DNA from: UBA288 sp050178135
GTDB taxonomy: Archaea; Halobacteriota; Methanomicrobia; Methanomicrobiales; Methanospirillaceae
Direction: 5' to 3'
NCBI GenBank assembly: GCA_050178135.1
Contig: JBFXGJ010000003.1
Coordinates: forward strand, 62,001-126,000
DNA: 64,000 bases
The translations under genes were made by a program, and so were the position numbers. The stretch's first letter is position 1. Every line of letters begins with the position of its first letter. The notes beneath the pieces are model-generated. The model was not told where the DNA came from and searched no databases. It saw nothing but the letters and a program-made list of their open reading frames with translations. Shown here piece by piece: positions 8,204 through 16,054 of the stretch.

Positions 8204-8566
8204 ATGATGGTCTGCATCACCGCACGGGCAGCGGGGATCGAGGCTCCCATCGAGACAGGGCTCGCCCACGCCCCGTTCTTTGTCTTTATCGAAACGGAGA
8301 CGGGAGAGGTCCATTCGGTCGCGAACGCGCTCTGCGGGGGCCGCCAGGGGGCGGGCCCTCGCGCAGCCCGTTTCGTTGCAGAGTACGGTTCCCGCGCAGT
8401 CGTGACGGGATGGGTCGGCCCGGAGGCGGCACAGGTCCTGCGGGACGCCGGCATCACCCTCGCGACCCTCACCGGGGAGAAGACCGTGACCGAAGCCCTC
8501 GAGGCGTTCCGCGCAGGCCTGCTCCGGGCGGGAACGCCCCCGGGACCGGCGCGAACGGACCGTTGA
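8204..8566 (+). CDS. Second, divergent NifX-like protein
   Basis: A 120-residue protein with the same ribonuclease-H-like fold pattern as its upstream neighbour (GSRAVVTGWVGPEAAQVLRDAGI corresponds to the GISVVIAGGMGPRAVDLFCQNGI block, quoted in part). It lacks the GHFGHC site and has only a single cysteine (ALCGG), so cluster binding is less certain. It lies 75 bases after the first copy and 63 bases before the Mrp ATPase, probably in one transcription unit. Confidence 0.72.
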   Translation: MMVCITARAAGIEAPIETGLAHAPFFVFIETETGEVHSVANALCGGRQGAGPRAARFVAEYGSRAVVTGWVGPEAAQVLRDAGITLATLTGEKTVTEALEAFRAGLLRAGTPPGPARTDR

Positions 8567-8629
8567 CCCCCCCATCGATCGCCCGACAGAAGAACGGTAT
8601 CAACACAGGAGATAGGAGAGCATGAGATC

Positions 8630-9499
8630 ATGACCCAGCAGGTAGAGGAGACAAGAGAGACGCACGCAGAGACGAACGACAACGGCCAACCCGCACCCGC
8701 GCAGGCTCAAAAAGGGCTCCCGCCCCGGGTGGAGATGGACGTCAAGCACGTGATCCTGGTGCTGAGCGGCAAGGGGGGTGTCGGCAAGTCCACCGTCTCG
8801 GTGAACCTCGCCTTCGCCCTCGCCAATCACGGCAGGAGCGTTGGCCTCCTCGACCTCGACCTTCACGGCCCGAGCGTCCCCAAGATGCTGGGCCTGGAAG
8901 GGCAGGTGCCGGCTGTCATCGGCAACGCCCTTCAGCCCATTCAGGTGACCGGCACCCTCTCGGTGATGTCGATGGCCTTCCTCCTCTCGAACCCCTCCGA
9001 TCCGATCATCTGGCGTGGGCCGATGAAGATCGGGGCGATTCGGCAGCTGCTGACCGAGGTGAACTGGGGCTCGCTCGATTACCTGGTGGTCGACCTGCCG
9101 CCGGGCACCGGGGACGAGGCCCTGACAATCGGTCAGGCGGCCCCCAACATCCGGGGTGCGGTGATCGTGACCACCCCCCAGGAGGTCGCCGTCCTGGACG
9201 CTACAAAGGCGATCCGCTTCATCGAGAAGCAGGGGATGCCGGTGATCGGAGTCATCGAGAACATGAGTGGCATGGTCTGCCCCCACTGTGGCGAGGTGGT
9301 CGACCTCTTTGGCCGCGGTGGGGGAGAGGCGGCGGCGGCGGAGTTCGGGGTGCCGTACCTCGGGGCGATCCCTCTCGATCCCGAGATGATGAAAGCCGGC
9401 GACGAGGGGCGGCCATTTATTCTGCGGCACTCCGACAGTCCCACCTGGAAGGCGATCGACACCGTGATGGAGAACCTGGTCAACCGGGTCGAGTCCTGA
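8630..9499 (+). CDS. Mrp/NBP35-type P-loop ATPase, iron-sulfur carrier
   Basis: A 289-residue cytosolic ATPase of the Mrp/ApbC/NBP35 family, which binds a 4Fe-4S cluster between subunits and passes it to target proteins. The deviant Walker A is GKGGVGKST (about 47-55), followed by DLDLHGPSV and the DLPPGTGD motif (about 147-154). The bridging CPHC pair is at about 219-222. The first 35 residues are polar and probably disordered. The two upstream NifX-like proteins suggest that this ATPase handles clusters for, or with, them. Confidence 0.92.
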   Translation: MTQQVEETRETHAETNDNGQPAPAQAQKGLPPRVEMDVKHVILVLSGKGGVGKSTVSVNLAFALANHGRSVGLLDLDLHGPSVPKMLGLEGQVPAVIGNALQPIQVTGTLSVMSMAFLLSNPSDPIIWRGPMKIGAIRQLLTEVNWGSLDYLVVDLPPGTGDEALTIGQAAPNIRGAVIVTTPQEVAVLDATKAIRFIEKQGMPVIGVIENMSGMVCPHCGEVVDLFGRGGGEAAAAEFGVPYLGAIPLDPEMMKAGDEGRPFILRHSDSPTWKAIDTVMENLVNRVES

Positions 9500-9550
9500 C
9501 CTGAAAAACTCCCACCACTTTTCGTCGCACGCCCTCGGGAACGAGAGCGG

Positions 9551-9640
9551 AATTTATACACGCCAGAACACAATATAAAAAACGATCAGCATGGCTGTTC
9601 TCCCGGGCAGGTCTGCTCGATGAGACGGATAAATACCGGG
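9551..9640 (+). promoter_or_regulatory. Three TATA-like elements before the kinase gene
   Basis: AT-rich boxes aatttataca (9551), caatataaaa (9571) and ataaatac (9629) lie in the 174-base gap before the kinase. The last is best placed for the GTG start at 9674. The second is 20 bases before an ATG at 9591 that opens only a ten-codon frame. Confidence 0.45.
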
Positions 9641-9673
9641 TGCGCTCAGCGATCAAGGGGGTGAGGAGAGACA

Positions 9674-10729
9674 GTGGGTGGAGCATGGACTTCGGGGGCT
9701 GGCCATAACAGCACCCAGCAGACCCTGGTCCTGGTCCTCCTGGTAGCGGCCGGGATCGGCCTGGAACTGGTCGTCCACGCCCACCTCGGGATCTCGGTCG
9801 TCTACACCCACTTCTTCTACCTGATCGTCGCGATCGCCGGCCTGGCGTTCGGGCGACGGGCGGTGCTGCTCGCCCTCTTCTTCGGCGGGCTCCACCTGGG
9901 GGTGACGGTCTGGCTGACCGGGAATTTCGTCCTCGAATCCCTGCTCAGGGCCGCGATGCTCTGCGTCGTCGCCCTGGTGATCGGAACGGCCGTCGAGGAG
10001 ACGACCCGCTACCGGCGCGAACTCGAGGAGCGGAACGCCCAGCTCCAGGCGTCGGAGCAGGCGTTCCAGACCGCGAACCGGAAGCTGAACCTCCTCTCGA
10101 GCATCACGCGGCACGACATCATGAACCAGCTGACGGCCCTCATGGGACGGGTCGACCTCCTCACCGAAGAGGACTGCAGCGAGCAGGTGCGCACAGAGCT
10201 CGAGCAGGAGCGGGCGTCCATCGACACAATCCGACGCCTGATCGAGTTCACCCGGGACTATCAGGAGATCGGCGTTCACGCCCCGCAGTGGCAGCGGGTG
10301 GACGCATTTCACACGGATTCCCGAAGACAGGAGGAGCTCGGAGGAATTCGGATCACGGCCGAGCTCAACGGCCTCGAGATCTACGCCGACCCCATGCTGG
10401 AGCGGATCTGCGATAACCTGGTCGACAACTCGGTCCGCCATGGTGGGAGCGTGACGGAGATCCGGGTCTCGTACCGCGCCGACGGCGACGGCGTCACGAT
10501 CGTCTACCAGGACGACGGCATCGGGGTGCCGCCGGCGGACAAGGAGCGAATCTTCGAGAAAGGGGTCGGTGCCAACACCGGGTTCGGCCTCTTTCTCTCG
10601 CGCGAGATCCTGGCGATCACGGGACTCTCGATCCACGAGACAGGCGTACATGGGCAGGGGGCCCGGTTTGAGATCCGGGCACCGAACGGCCTGTACCGGT
10701 TCCCGGCCGACGAGCGGCCGTTTCACTGA
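9674..10729 (+). CDS. Membrane sensor histidine kinase
   Basis: A 351-residue kinase. Four hydrophobic helices occupy residues about 15-120 and form the sensory part, followed by a short coiled coil. The H-box is SITRHDIMNQL with the histidine near residue 146, and the ATPase has the N-box DNLVDNSVRHGG and the glycine-rich GFGLFLSREIL. The R-H-D-I form of H-box is typical of methanogen kinases. There is no PAS domain and no response regulator beside it. GTG at 9674 is taken as the start because it follows a GGGGTGAGGAGAG ribosome site. It may sense a ligand bound by the downstream Cache-like lipoprotein; that is only positional inference. Confidence 0.88.
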   Translation: MGGAWTSGAGHNSTQQTLVLVLLVAAGIGLELVVHAHLGISVVYTHFFYLIVAIAGLAFGRRAVLLALFFGGLHLGVTVWLTGNFVLESLLRAAMLCVVALVIGTAVEETTRYRRELEERNAQLQASEQAFQTANRKLNLLSSITRHDIMNQLTALMGRVDLLTEEDCSEQVRTELEQERASIDTIRRLIEFTRDYQEIGVHAPQWQRVDAFHTDSRRQEELGGIRITAELNGLEIYADPMLERICDNLVDNSVRHGGSVTEIRVSYRADGDGVTIVYQDDGIGVPPADKERIFEKGVGANTGFGLFLSREILAITGLSIHETGVHGQGARFEIRAPNGLYRFPADERPFH

Positions 10730-10770
10730 CCTCGGATCGTTGAGGGGGGAGCGGCCTCTCACCGCCGCAC

Positions 10771-10780
10771 AACCCTTTTT
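10771..10780 (+). promoter_or_regulatory. T-rich core promoter element
   Basis: AACCCTTTTT lies about 28 bases upstream of the lipoprotein ATG at 10805. The same kind of element recurs before several leaderless genes in the window. It could alternatively end transcription of the upstream kinase. Confidence 0.4.
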
Positions 10781-10804
10781 CCTGTCCTGGGCCGACCATT
10801 CACC

Positions 10805-12217
10805 ATGGCCACACGCCCCCTCCTCGTCCTGCCCGTCCTTGTGATACTTGTTTTCGCCTGTGGCTGTCTCCAGGCCTCATCCCCAGCCCCCACTGGGACC
10901 GGGACCGTCGCCCCACCCCTCTCCCCCGCCGCGAACACGACCACCGTCCCCGACCTGGTCACGCACGTCGCGCGGGCGGCGGCATATGCCCGTGAAAACG
11001 GGAGAGAGAGGGCGACAACCGGGTTTGGCGATCCTAACGGGCCGTTCTCTATCGGCCAGGCACCGATCTACGCCCGGGATTACAACGGCACTGTGCTCGC
11101 TGCAGCGCCTGGAACAGGACCCGCCGGGACTGCCGGCCTGGAAGCGACCGACGCCTTCGGCGTCCCGATCATCCGGAACATGGGCGAGACGGCCCGGTAC
11201 GGCGGGGGTTACGTGAGCCACACCACCCCGGACCCGGACCTGAACGGCACCATCGAGCCGGCGATCGAGGTGGTCGAGGACGTCGACGGCACGTACTACG
11301 TGGGGGCAGGGATCTCCGCCTCAGGGGGCGACCTTGTCTCCCCGACGGTGATGGATATCACCGGTGAACAGCCGGGGGTGGACGTCCTCGAGGCGTTCGT
11401 CCACGAGGCGGCAGCATACGCCCGAGAGCACGGACGGGACGCAGCCGTCGAGGCGTTCGACGACCCGTCGGGACGCTTCGTCCGGGGCCAGCTCGTCGTC
11501 ACGGCCTTCGACTTCAACGCGACGGTCCTCGCCTGCCCGACCGGCGCTTTCGGATTCGCCCAGTCAGGGGTCAACCTGCTCAATTACCACGACCCTGATG
11601 GGGTTGCCGTCATCCGCGGGATGCGGGACCTCGCGAGGAGCGGGGGCGGGCTCCTCTACACCGTGAACCCCGTCGCCGTGGACGGACGCAGGGTCTTTCT
11701 GCCGAAGGTCGTCTCCGTGGAGCCGGTGGACGGTGACTGGTGGCTCTCTGCCGGGATCATCGACCCGGCGTATGCCGGTTCCGCCGGCGAAAACGTGACC
11801 GGGCTCCCGGTGCGAAACGAGACCCGCACCCGGCTGTACGACCTGGTGATCCGGGCCGTCGCCCACGCACGGGAACACGGGAAGGAAAGGACCCTCGAGG
11901 CGATCAACGACCCTGCCGGGCCGTTCGTGGAGGGCAACCTCTTCGCCTGGGCGGAGTCGACCGACGGGACGATGCTCGCCGACCCGTTCTGGAAGTCCGC
12001 GATCGGGCAGAACTATATGGACTACACCGACCTCTACGGCCTCAAGACGACCCGGGTCGGGATCGACGCGATGCAGCACGGCACCGGATTCTCCCATGCC
12101 CTTTTCCCCGATACCGCGGCGAACGGCTCCACCTGGGTACCGAAGCTGGTCTACCAGTTGGCGGTTGACGAGGACTGGTGGATCGGGAGCGGAGTTTACG
12201 GGGTCGAGGTGCGGTAG
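10805..12217 (+). CDS. Lipoprotein with three tandem Cache-like sensor domains
   Basis: A 470-residue exported protein. The signal peptide ends in a lipobox (VFACGC, Cys at about 19-21), so it is probably lipid-anchored outside the membrane. Three similar units of about 120 residues follow (about 50-160, 195-310 and 335-470). Each has an AAAYAREN-like helix, an FxDPxGPF segment, an RDYNGTVLA-like strand, a ban-RDLARSGGG-like helix and a closing DGDWWLSAGI-like strand. This pattern matches single-Cache ligand-binding domains of chemoreceptors and kinases. There is no signalling output domain, so it may bind a ligand for a partner such as the adjacent kinase. Repeats 2 and 3 look closest. Confidence 0.78.
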   Translation: MATRPLLVLPVLVILVFACGCLQASSPAPTGTGTVAPPLSPAANTTTVPDLVTHVARAAAYARENGRERATTGFGDPNGPFSIGQAPIYARDYNGTVLAAAPGTGPAGTAGLEATDAFGVPIIRNMGETARYGGGYVSHTTPDPDLNGTIEPAIEVVEDVDGTYYVGAGISASGGDLVSPTVMDITGEQPGVDVLEAFVHEAAAYAREHGRDAAVEAFDDPSGRFVRGQLVVTAFDFNATVLACPTGAFGFAQSGVNLLNYHDPDGVAVIRGMRDLARSGGGLLYTVNPVAVDGRRVFLPKVVSVEPVDGDWWLSAGIIDPAYAGSAGENVTGLPVRNETRTRLYDLVIRAVAHAREHGKERTLEAINDPAGPFVEGNLFAWAESTDGTMLADPFWKSAIGQNYMDYTDLYGLKTTRVGIDAMQHGTGFSHALFPDTAANGSTWVPKLVYQLAVDEDWWIGSGVYGVEVR

Positions 12218-12267
12218 CGAAGGCGGCACCGGTTTCAAACGAGAGGCCTATTACGGCGGGAGGTGCC

Positions 12268-12588
12268 ATGCACCGCATGGCGACGGTGACCCCAGGGAGC
12301 CTCAGGGCGGCGGCGGACGTGCTCGGGATCCACGACCGGGCGAGCATGCGGGAGATCGAAGCCCGGTACCGGGCGCTGATCCATTCATGGCACCCGGACG
12401 TCGCGAACACCGACCCGGGAACCGCGCACGAGATGACCATCCGGTTGAAGGAGGCCCGGGACCTGCTGATCGGCTTCTGCATGGACCGGCAGGTCTCGTT
12501 CGATGAGCGGGACCTGGCGGCGGAGATCGGACGGACACCCCGGGAGTACTGGGAGGACCGGTTCGGGGACGATCCGATATGGGGGTGA
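12268..12588 (+). CDS. Short J-domain (DnaJ-like) protein
   Basis: A 106-residue protein with a J domain at residues about 12-75. The HPD signature is present in SWHPDVANT, the loop that stimulates Hsp70 ATPase activity. Nothing resembling the zinc-finger or C-terminal domains of DnaJ follows. The start at 12268 follows a gggaggtg ribosome site. It heads a group of small genes of unknown role, so it is more likely a dedicated cochaperone than the housekeeping DnaJ. Confidence 0.8.
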   Translation: MHRMATVTPGSLRAAADVLGIHDRASMREIEARYRALIHSWHPDVANTDPGTAHEMTIRLKEARDLLIGFCMDRQVSFDERDLAAEIGRTPREYWEDRFGDDPIWG

Positions 12589-12673
12589 GCCAGTCCTTCT
12601 TATCCACATGCCCGATCGGCTGAACCGGCTAGAACCGCCAGTTTCATCCCCCTTACGGGACTACCAGGAACGG

Positions 12674-13336
12674 ATGACGACGATCAACAACGAGGAGCGG
12701 CGGTGCGCCCTCTGCGGAAAGGCGTCTTTCCAGGGGGTCGTGGTCGATGCCGAACGCTCAGGATCGGCCGACCTCGACCTCCGTCCGCCACCGGACCAGC
12801 GGGCCACTATCGCTCAATGGGTCCAGGAGTGTCCCCACTGCGGCTACTGCGCCCCGGCGATCGACGAGCACGTGGCGGGGGCCGACGAGACGGCGAGGTC
12901 CCCCGCCTACCGTGCCCTCCGGTCGGAGGGGGAGGCCCTGCCTCTCGTGGTGCGCCTCGTCTGCGCCTCGACGATGCTCTTCCACGCGGACCGACTCGTG
13001 GAGGCGGCCGAGACGGCGCTCTGGGCGGCCTGGGCTGCTGACGACGCCGGGGCAGAAGAGGAGGCGGTGCGGGCCCGTCGCCGGACCCTCGACCTCCTCG
13101 ACGAGCTCCGGGCACGGGGCGAACACTACATCGCGGACGAGCACGCCGAGACCCTGGTGATGGTCGACATCGCGCGGCGTGCCGGCGAGTTCGGCCGCGC
13201 CGACCACCTTCTCGACGGGCTCGCCGCGGTCGACGACCCACGCTTCTCGGCGCTCGTCGCGTTCCAGCGAAAGCGGGTGGCGGAGCACGACACCGGGCGG
13301 TACACGATCGCCGAGGCATCCGGGGCCGGGTTGTGA
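12674..13336 (+). CDS. Zinc-site protein with two cysteine pairs, DUF2225-like
   Basis: The 220-residue product begins with a CALCGK knuckle and has a second CPHCGYCAP knuckle near residue 55, which together probably bind one zinc ion. The rest is helical, with TPR-like packing (DRLVEAAETALWAAW and EFGRADHLLDGL). This resembles DUF2225-like proteins, whose function is unknown. An in-frame ATG at 12608 is possible, but the T-rich promoter element at about 12593 favours 12674. Its stop overlaps the GTG of the next gene by 4 bases, so the two are translationally coupled. Confidence 0.62.
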   Translation: MTTINNEERRCALCGKASFQGVVVDAERSGSADLDLRPPPDQRATIAQWVQECPHCGYCAPAIDEHVAGADETARSPAYRALRSEGEALPLVVRLVCASTMLFHADRLVEAAETALWAAWAADDAGAEEEAVRARRRTLDLLDELRARGEHYIADEHAETLVMVDIARRAGEFGRADHLLDGLAAVDDPRFSALVAFQRKRVAEHDTGRYTIAEASGAGL

Positions 13337-13677
13337 CGGCAGGGTCGGCCCGGGAGGACGAGAACCACGAGAACCGGCTGGTCCGGATCGTCGACCTGGT
13401 CGGCCCGCAGGGGCTGAGGGCGGAGGACGGGCGGCGGCTCTACGACCAGCTCCACCCGGCACTCCTCGGGGGGGAGACGGTCGAGCTCGACTTCGCGGAG
13501 ATCGAAGAGCTCTCGGAACCGTTCCTTGACGCCGCGATCGGCCGGCTCCTCGAGGACATCCCCTACGAGGACATCCTTGCCCGGCTCGTCGTCTGCAACG
13601 TCACCGTCCGGCACCTCCAGGGGGTCCGGTGGGTGCTGGAGCACGCACGCGACGAAGGACCGCCCGCAACTTTCTAG
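13333..13677 (+). CDS. STAS-like (DUF4325-type) protein
   Basis: A 114-residue protein beginning with GTG inside the stop codon of the preceding gene. The pattern GETVELDFAEIEELSEPFLD followed by an alternating strand and helix is typical of DUF4325 STAS-like domains, which often sit beside regulators or toxin-like genes. There is no kinase motif. The overlap indicates one operon with the zinc-site protein. Confidence 0.6.
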   Translation: MTAGSAREDENHENRLVRIVDLVGPQGLRAEDGRRLYDQLHPALLGGETVELDFAEIEELSEPFLDAAIGRLLEDIPYEDILARLVVCNVTVRHLQGVRWVLEHARDEGPPATF

Positions 13678-13706
13678 GTGGCGGACAACAGAGCCTGTAC
13701 CCTGTC

Positions 13707-14081
13707 ATGATCCCTGTTGCTTTCACCATCACCCCCTCCGGCACCATTGGGCGGCTCGAGATCGACGGCGTGCTCTTCGAGGGCTATGCCGATGCCGTCT
13801 ACGACGAAGCTCCCTCCGAGATCGCGGAGGGGGGGCCGCACCTGGTGATCGGACTCCCGGTCGAGCGTTTCACCCCGGACTCGACGGGGCTCGTCCTCTG
13901 GATAGGGGACGAACAGTTCCGCGTCGACCTCGGGACGTGCCGTGCTCCCCCGGGCGGCACGGTCGATGGGGATGGGGACCAGAAGACCGGGATGCTCCCG
14001 GTGATGGTCGTCGTCAGGGCAGGCGACAGCCAGTTCGCAGGCCGGCTGGTCTCCCCCGGCGAGGACCCTTTCGACGTATAG
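13707..14081 (+). CDS. Hypothetical 124-residue protein
   Basis: The sequence is mostly beta-strand-like (AFTITPSGTIGRLEIDGVLF) with an acidic, glycine-rich loop near residue 90. It has no signal peptide, no cysteine cluster and no motif that I recognise. Codon use matches its neighbours. It lies between the STAS-like gene and the methyltransferase-MarR gene. Confidence 0.5.
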   Translation: MIPVAFTITPSGTIGRLEIDGVLFEGYADAVYDEAPSEIAEGGPHLVIGLPVERFTPDSTGLVLWIGDEQFRVDLGTCRAPPGGTVDGDGDQKTGMLPVMVVVRAGDSQFAGRLVSPGEDPFDV

Positions 14082-14083
14082 GA

Positions 14084-14146
14084 CGAGCAGGCGCCGGCCC
14101 GAACCTTTCTCTGCTCGCCGGGCGACCCTTACCCATGGACGAGCAG
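14084..14146. repeat. Three evenly spaced CGAGCAG/CTGCTCG half-sites around a promoter
   Basis: CGAGCAG at 14084-14090, its reverse complement CTGCTCG at 14111-14117 and CGAGCAG again at 14140-14146 are spaced 27 and 29 bases apart. They flank the T-rich promoter element gaacctttct (14101) and the ATG of the methyltransferase-MarR gene. The third copy is within the first codons, so it may be chance. An operator for the encoded MarR domain is plausible. Confidence 0.38.
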
Positions 14147-15499
14147 AGCGTCCCCGCGGGGTTCGGTGATGTGGACCGATCGGGAGCGAGCGCCGACCTC
14201 ATCGCCTACCTCCGGTTCGTGAACGACCTCCCCCAGGTACGGGGGGTCAAGGATCGAAGCCGGAGAGCGCTCGGGCTCCGGCCGGGTGACCGGGTGCTCG
14301 ACGCCGGCACCGGTGTTGGGCTCGATGCCGGCCTGATGGGGGCGGTGGTCGGCCCCACGGGCCGTGTGCTTGGCGTCGATGCGAGCCGCGAGATGATCGC
14401 CGCCGCCCGGGCGACAAAGCCCCAGGGACTCTCGCAGGTCTGGTTCGCCCTCGGGGACGCGGTCGCACTCCCGTGCCCAGACCGTACGTTCGACGCGGTC
14501 CACGCCGAACGCCTCCTGCAGGTCCATCCCGAGCCGACCCGGGTCGTGACCGAGCTCGCCCGCGTGCTCCGGCCGGCCGGGCGGCTCGTCCTGGTCGAAC
14601 CCGACTGGGGCACCATGGCGATCGATCCTGGCGCACCGGACGTCCTCCGCCGTGTCGCACGGCACTGCGCCGGGGCGTTTCCCGATGGGTGGACCGGGCG
14701 GAAGCTTGGCAGGCACCTGCGGGCGGCAGGGCTCGTCGATGTCCGGGTCGAGCCCGAGGTGGTCGTGCTGACTGACCTCTCGCTCGCCCTCAAGGTGATG
14801 AACCTCGGGCCGTTCATCGACGAGGCGGCGGCATCGAGGGCGATCACCGGGGCCGAACGGGAGGAGCTCCTCGCCACCCTCGCCCGTGCCGACCGTGAGG
14901 GGAGTTTCTTCTTCGCGATGACCACCTTCCGGGCAGTCGGTGTCCAGGCCGGAGAGGAGCCACCATCCCCTGACCGGGACGTCCCGGGAGAGCACGGGAT
15001 CGCGTCTCTCGACGGAGAATCTTCCACCATCTCCGACCCGCTCGCCCTCGACATCCTTGACCACCTCTCACGGATCGTGGCCCTCGGAGCCGCGATCGAT
15101 CGTGAACCGGTCGAGATCGACGGTTGTCGCCTCTCCGCCTCCGAGCTCCACCTCGTGGACGGGGCCGGGCAGTGCCCCGGAGCGGGGCTCTCTGCCCACG
15201 CAGCCCGGCTCGGCGTCACCAAGGGGGCGGTCACCCAGATGGCCAGGCGGCTCGAGGAGAAGGGCTGCCTGGTCCGGGTCCCCGACCCTGGGGACCGCAG
15301 GGGCGTCCAGCTGGCGCTGACCGCAACCGGGCGGCGGGCGTTCGCGTGGCACCGCTCCCTCCACGACCGTATCGGAGGCGATCTCCGGGGCGCACTCGAC
15401 CGGATGGGTCCCGAGGAGCGCGAGCGGTTGCTGGCGTTTTTCGATCTCGTGGAGGCGATGTTCGAGGAGTCGGTCGCCGAGCGCGAGGACATAAAATAG
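14135..15499 (+). CDS. SAM-dependent methyltransferase fused to a C-terminal MarR domain
   Basis: A 454-residue protein. The N-terminal half (about 25-270) is a class I methyltransferase with motif I VLDAGTGVGLDAG, an acidic VDASREM and a post-I strand LGDAVALPCPDRTFDAVHAE. The C-terminal part (about 305-450) is a MarR winged helix with AARLGVTKGAVTQMARRLEE and the wing VPDPGDRRGVQLALT. The linker is acidic and proline-rich. This is the reverse domain order of the protein at the left edge. The start at 14135 follows a T-rich promoter element by about 30 bases and the message is probably leaderless. A regulator whose DNA binding responds to SAM or to its methylation substrate is inferred. Confidence 0.85.
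   Translation: MDEQSVPAGFGDVDRSGASADLIAYLRFVNDLPQVRGVKDRSRRALGLRPGDRVLDAGTGVGLDAGLMGAVVGPTGRVLGVDASREMIAAARATKPQGLSQVWFALGDAVALPCPDRTFDAVHAERLLQVHPEPTRVVTELARVLRPAGRLVLVEPDWGTMAIDPGAPDVLRRVARHCAGAFPDGWTGRKLGRHLRAAGLVDVRVEPEVVVLTDLSLALKVMNLGPFIDEAAASRAITGAEREELLATLARADREGSFFFAMTTFRAVGVQAGEEPPSPDRDVPGEHGIASLDGESSTISDPLALDILDHLSRIVALGAAIDREPVEIDGCRLSASELHLVDGAGQCPGAGLSAHAARLGVTKGAVTQMARRLEEKGCLVRVPDPGDRRGVQLALTATGRRAFAWHRSLHDRIGGDLRGALDRMGPEERERLLAFFDLVEAMFEESVAEREDIK
15491..15498 (+). promoter_or_regulatory. TATA box of the acetyltransferase gene
   Basis: ATAAAATA lies about 25-30 bases upstream of the ATG at 15521 and overlaps the end of the preceding gene, which suggests a leaderless transcript. 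Confidence 0.55.
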
Positions 15500-15520
15500 T
15501 ATAGAGACTAAACCAATTTG

Positions 15521-16015
15521 ATGACACCCCTTCACTTCGCCCCGATCGGCGACGCGGATGCGGAGCCCCTCGTCGAGGTCTTCAACCACTATGTCCGGTC
15601 GGGCGAGGCTGCCTTCCTGGACGAGCCCGTCTCGATCGCGTTCTTCGAGCGCATGCGGCCCATGCTCGAGGCGTACCCGTCCTGTGCCGTGCACGACGCC
15701 GGCGGCACCTTCATCGGGTTCGGCCTCCTCCGCCCGCACAGCCCGCTTCCCGCCTTCCGATTGACGGCAGAGCTCACGCTGTTCATCAGCCCGGGGTGGA
15801 CCGGGCGTGGGATCGGGAGCGAGCTCCTCTCAAGGCTCGAGGTCGCCGGTAGGGAACGCGGGAAACACCACCTGCTCGCGCCGGTATCGTCCCGGAATGA
15901 GGGATCGCTCCGTTTCCACGAGCAGCACGGGTTCGTCGAGTGCGGCCGCTTTCGGGGGGTCGGTGTCCGACACGGCCGTCCCTTCGACCTTGTCTGGCTC
16001 CAGAAGGACCTCTGA
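15521..16015 (+). CDS. GNAT-family N-acetyltransferase, phosphinothricin-type
   Basis: A 164-residue acetyltransferase. The acetyl-CoA-binding motif A is seen in SPGWTGRGIGSELLSRLE (about 88-105), and motif B follows in NEGSLRFHEQHGF. The N-terminal EVFNHYVRSG segment is like that of phosphinothricin or methionine sulfone acetyltransferases, which use acetyl-CoA to acetylate small amines. The natural substrate is unknown. ATG at 15521 is preferred to the TTG three bases upstream. Confidence 0.83.
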   Translation: MTPLHFAPIGDADAEPLVEVFNHYVRSGEAAFLDEPVSIAFFERMRPMLEAYPSCAVHDAGGTFIGFGLLRPHSPLPAFRLTAELTLFISPGWTGRGIGSELLSRLEVAGRERGKHHLLAPVSSRNEGSLRFHEQHGFVECGRFRGVGVRHGRPFDLVWLQKDL

Positions 16016-16054
16016 GGACGATATCCTTTTCCTTGTCCGGGCGCATCCCCCTGC

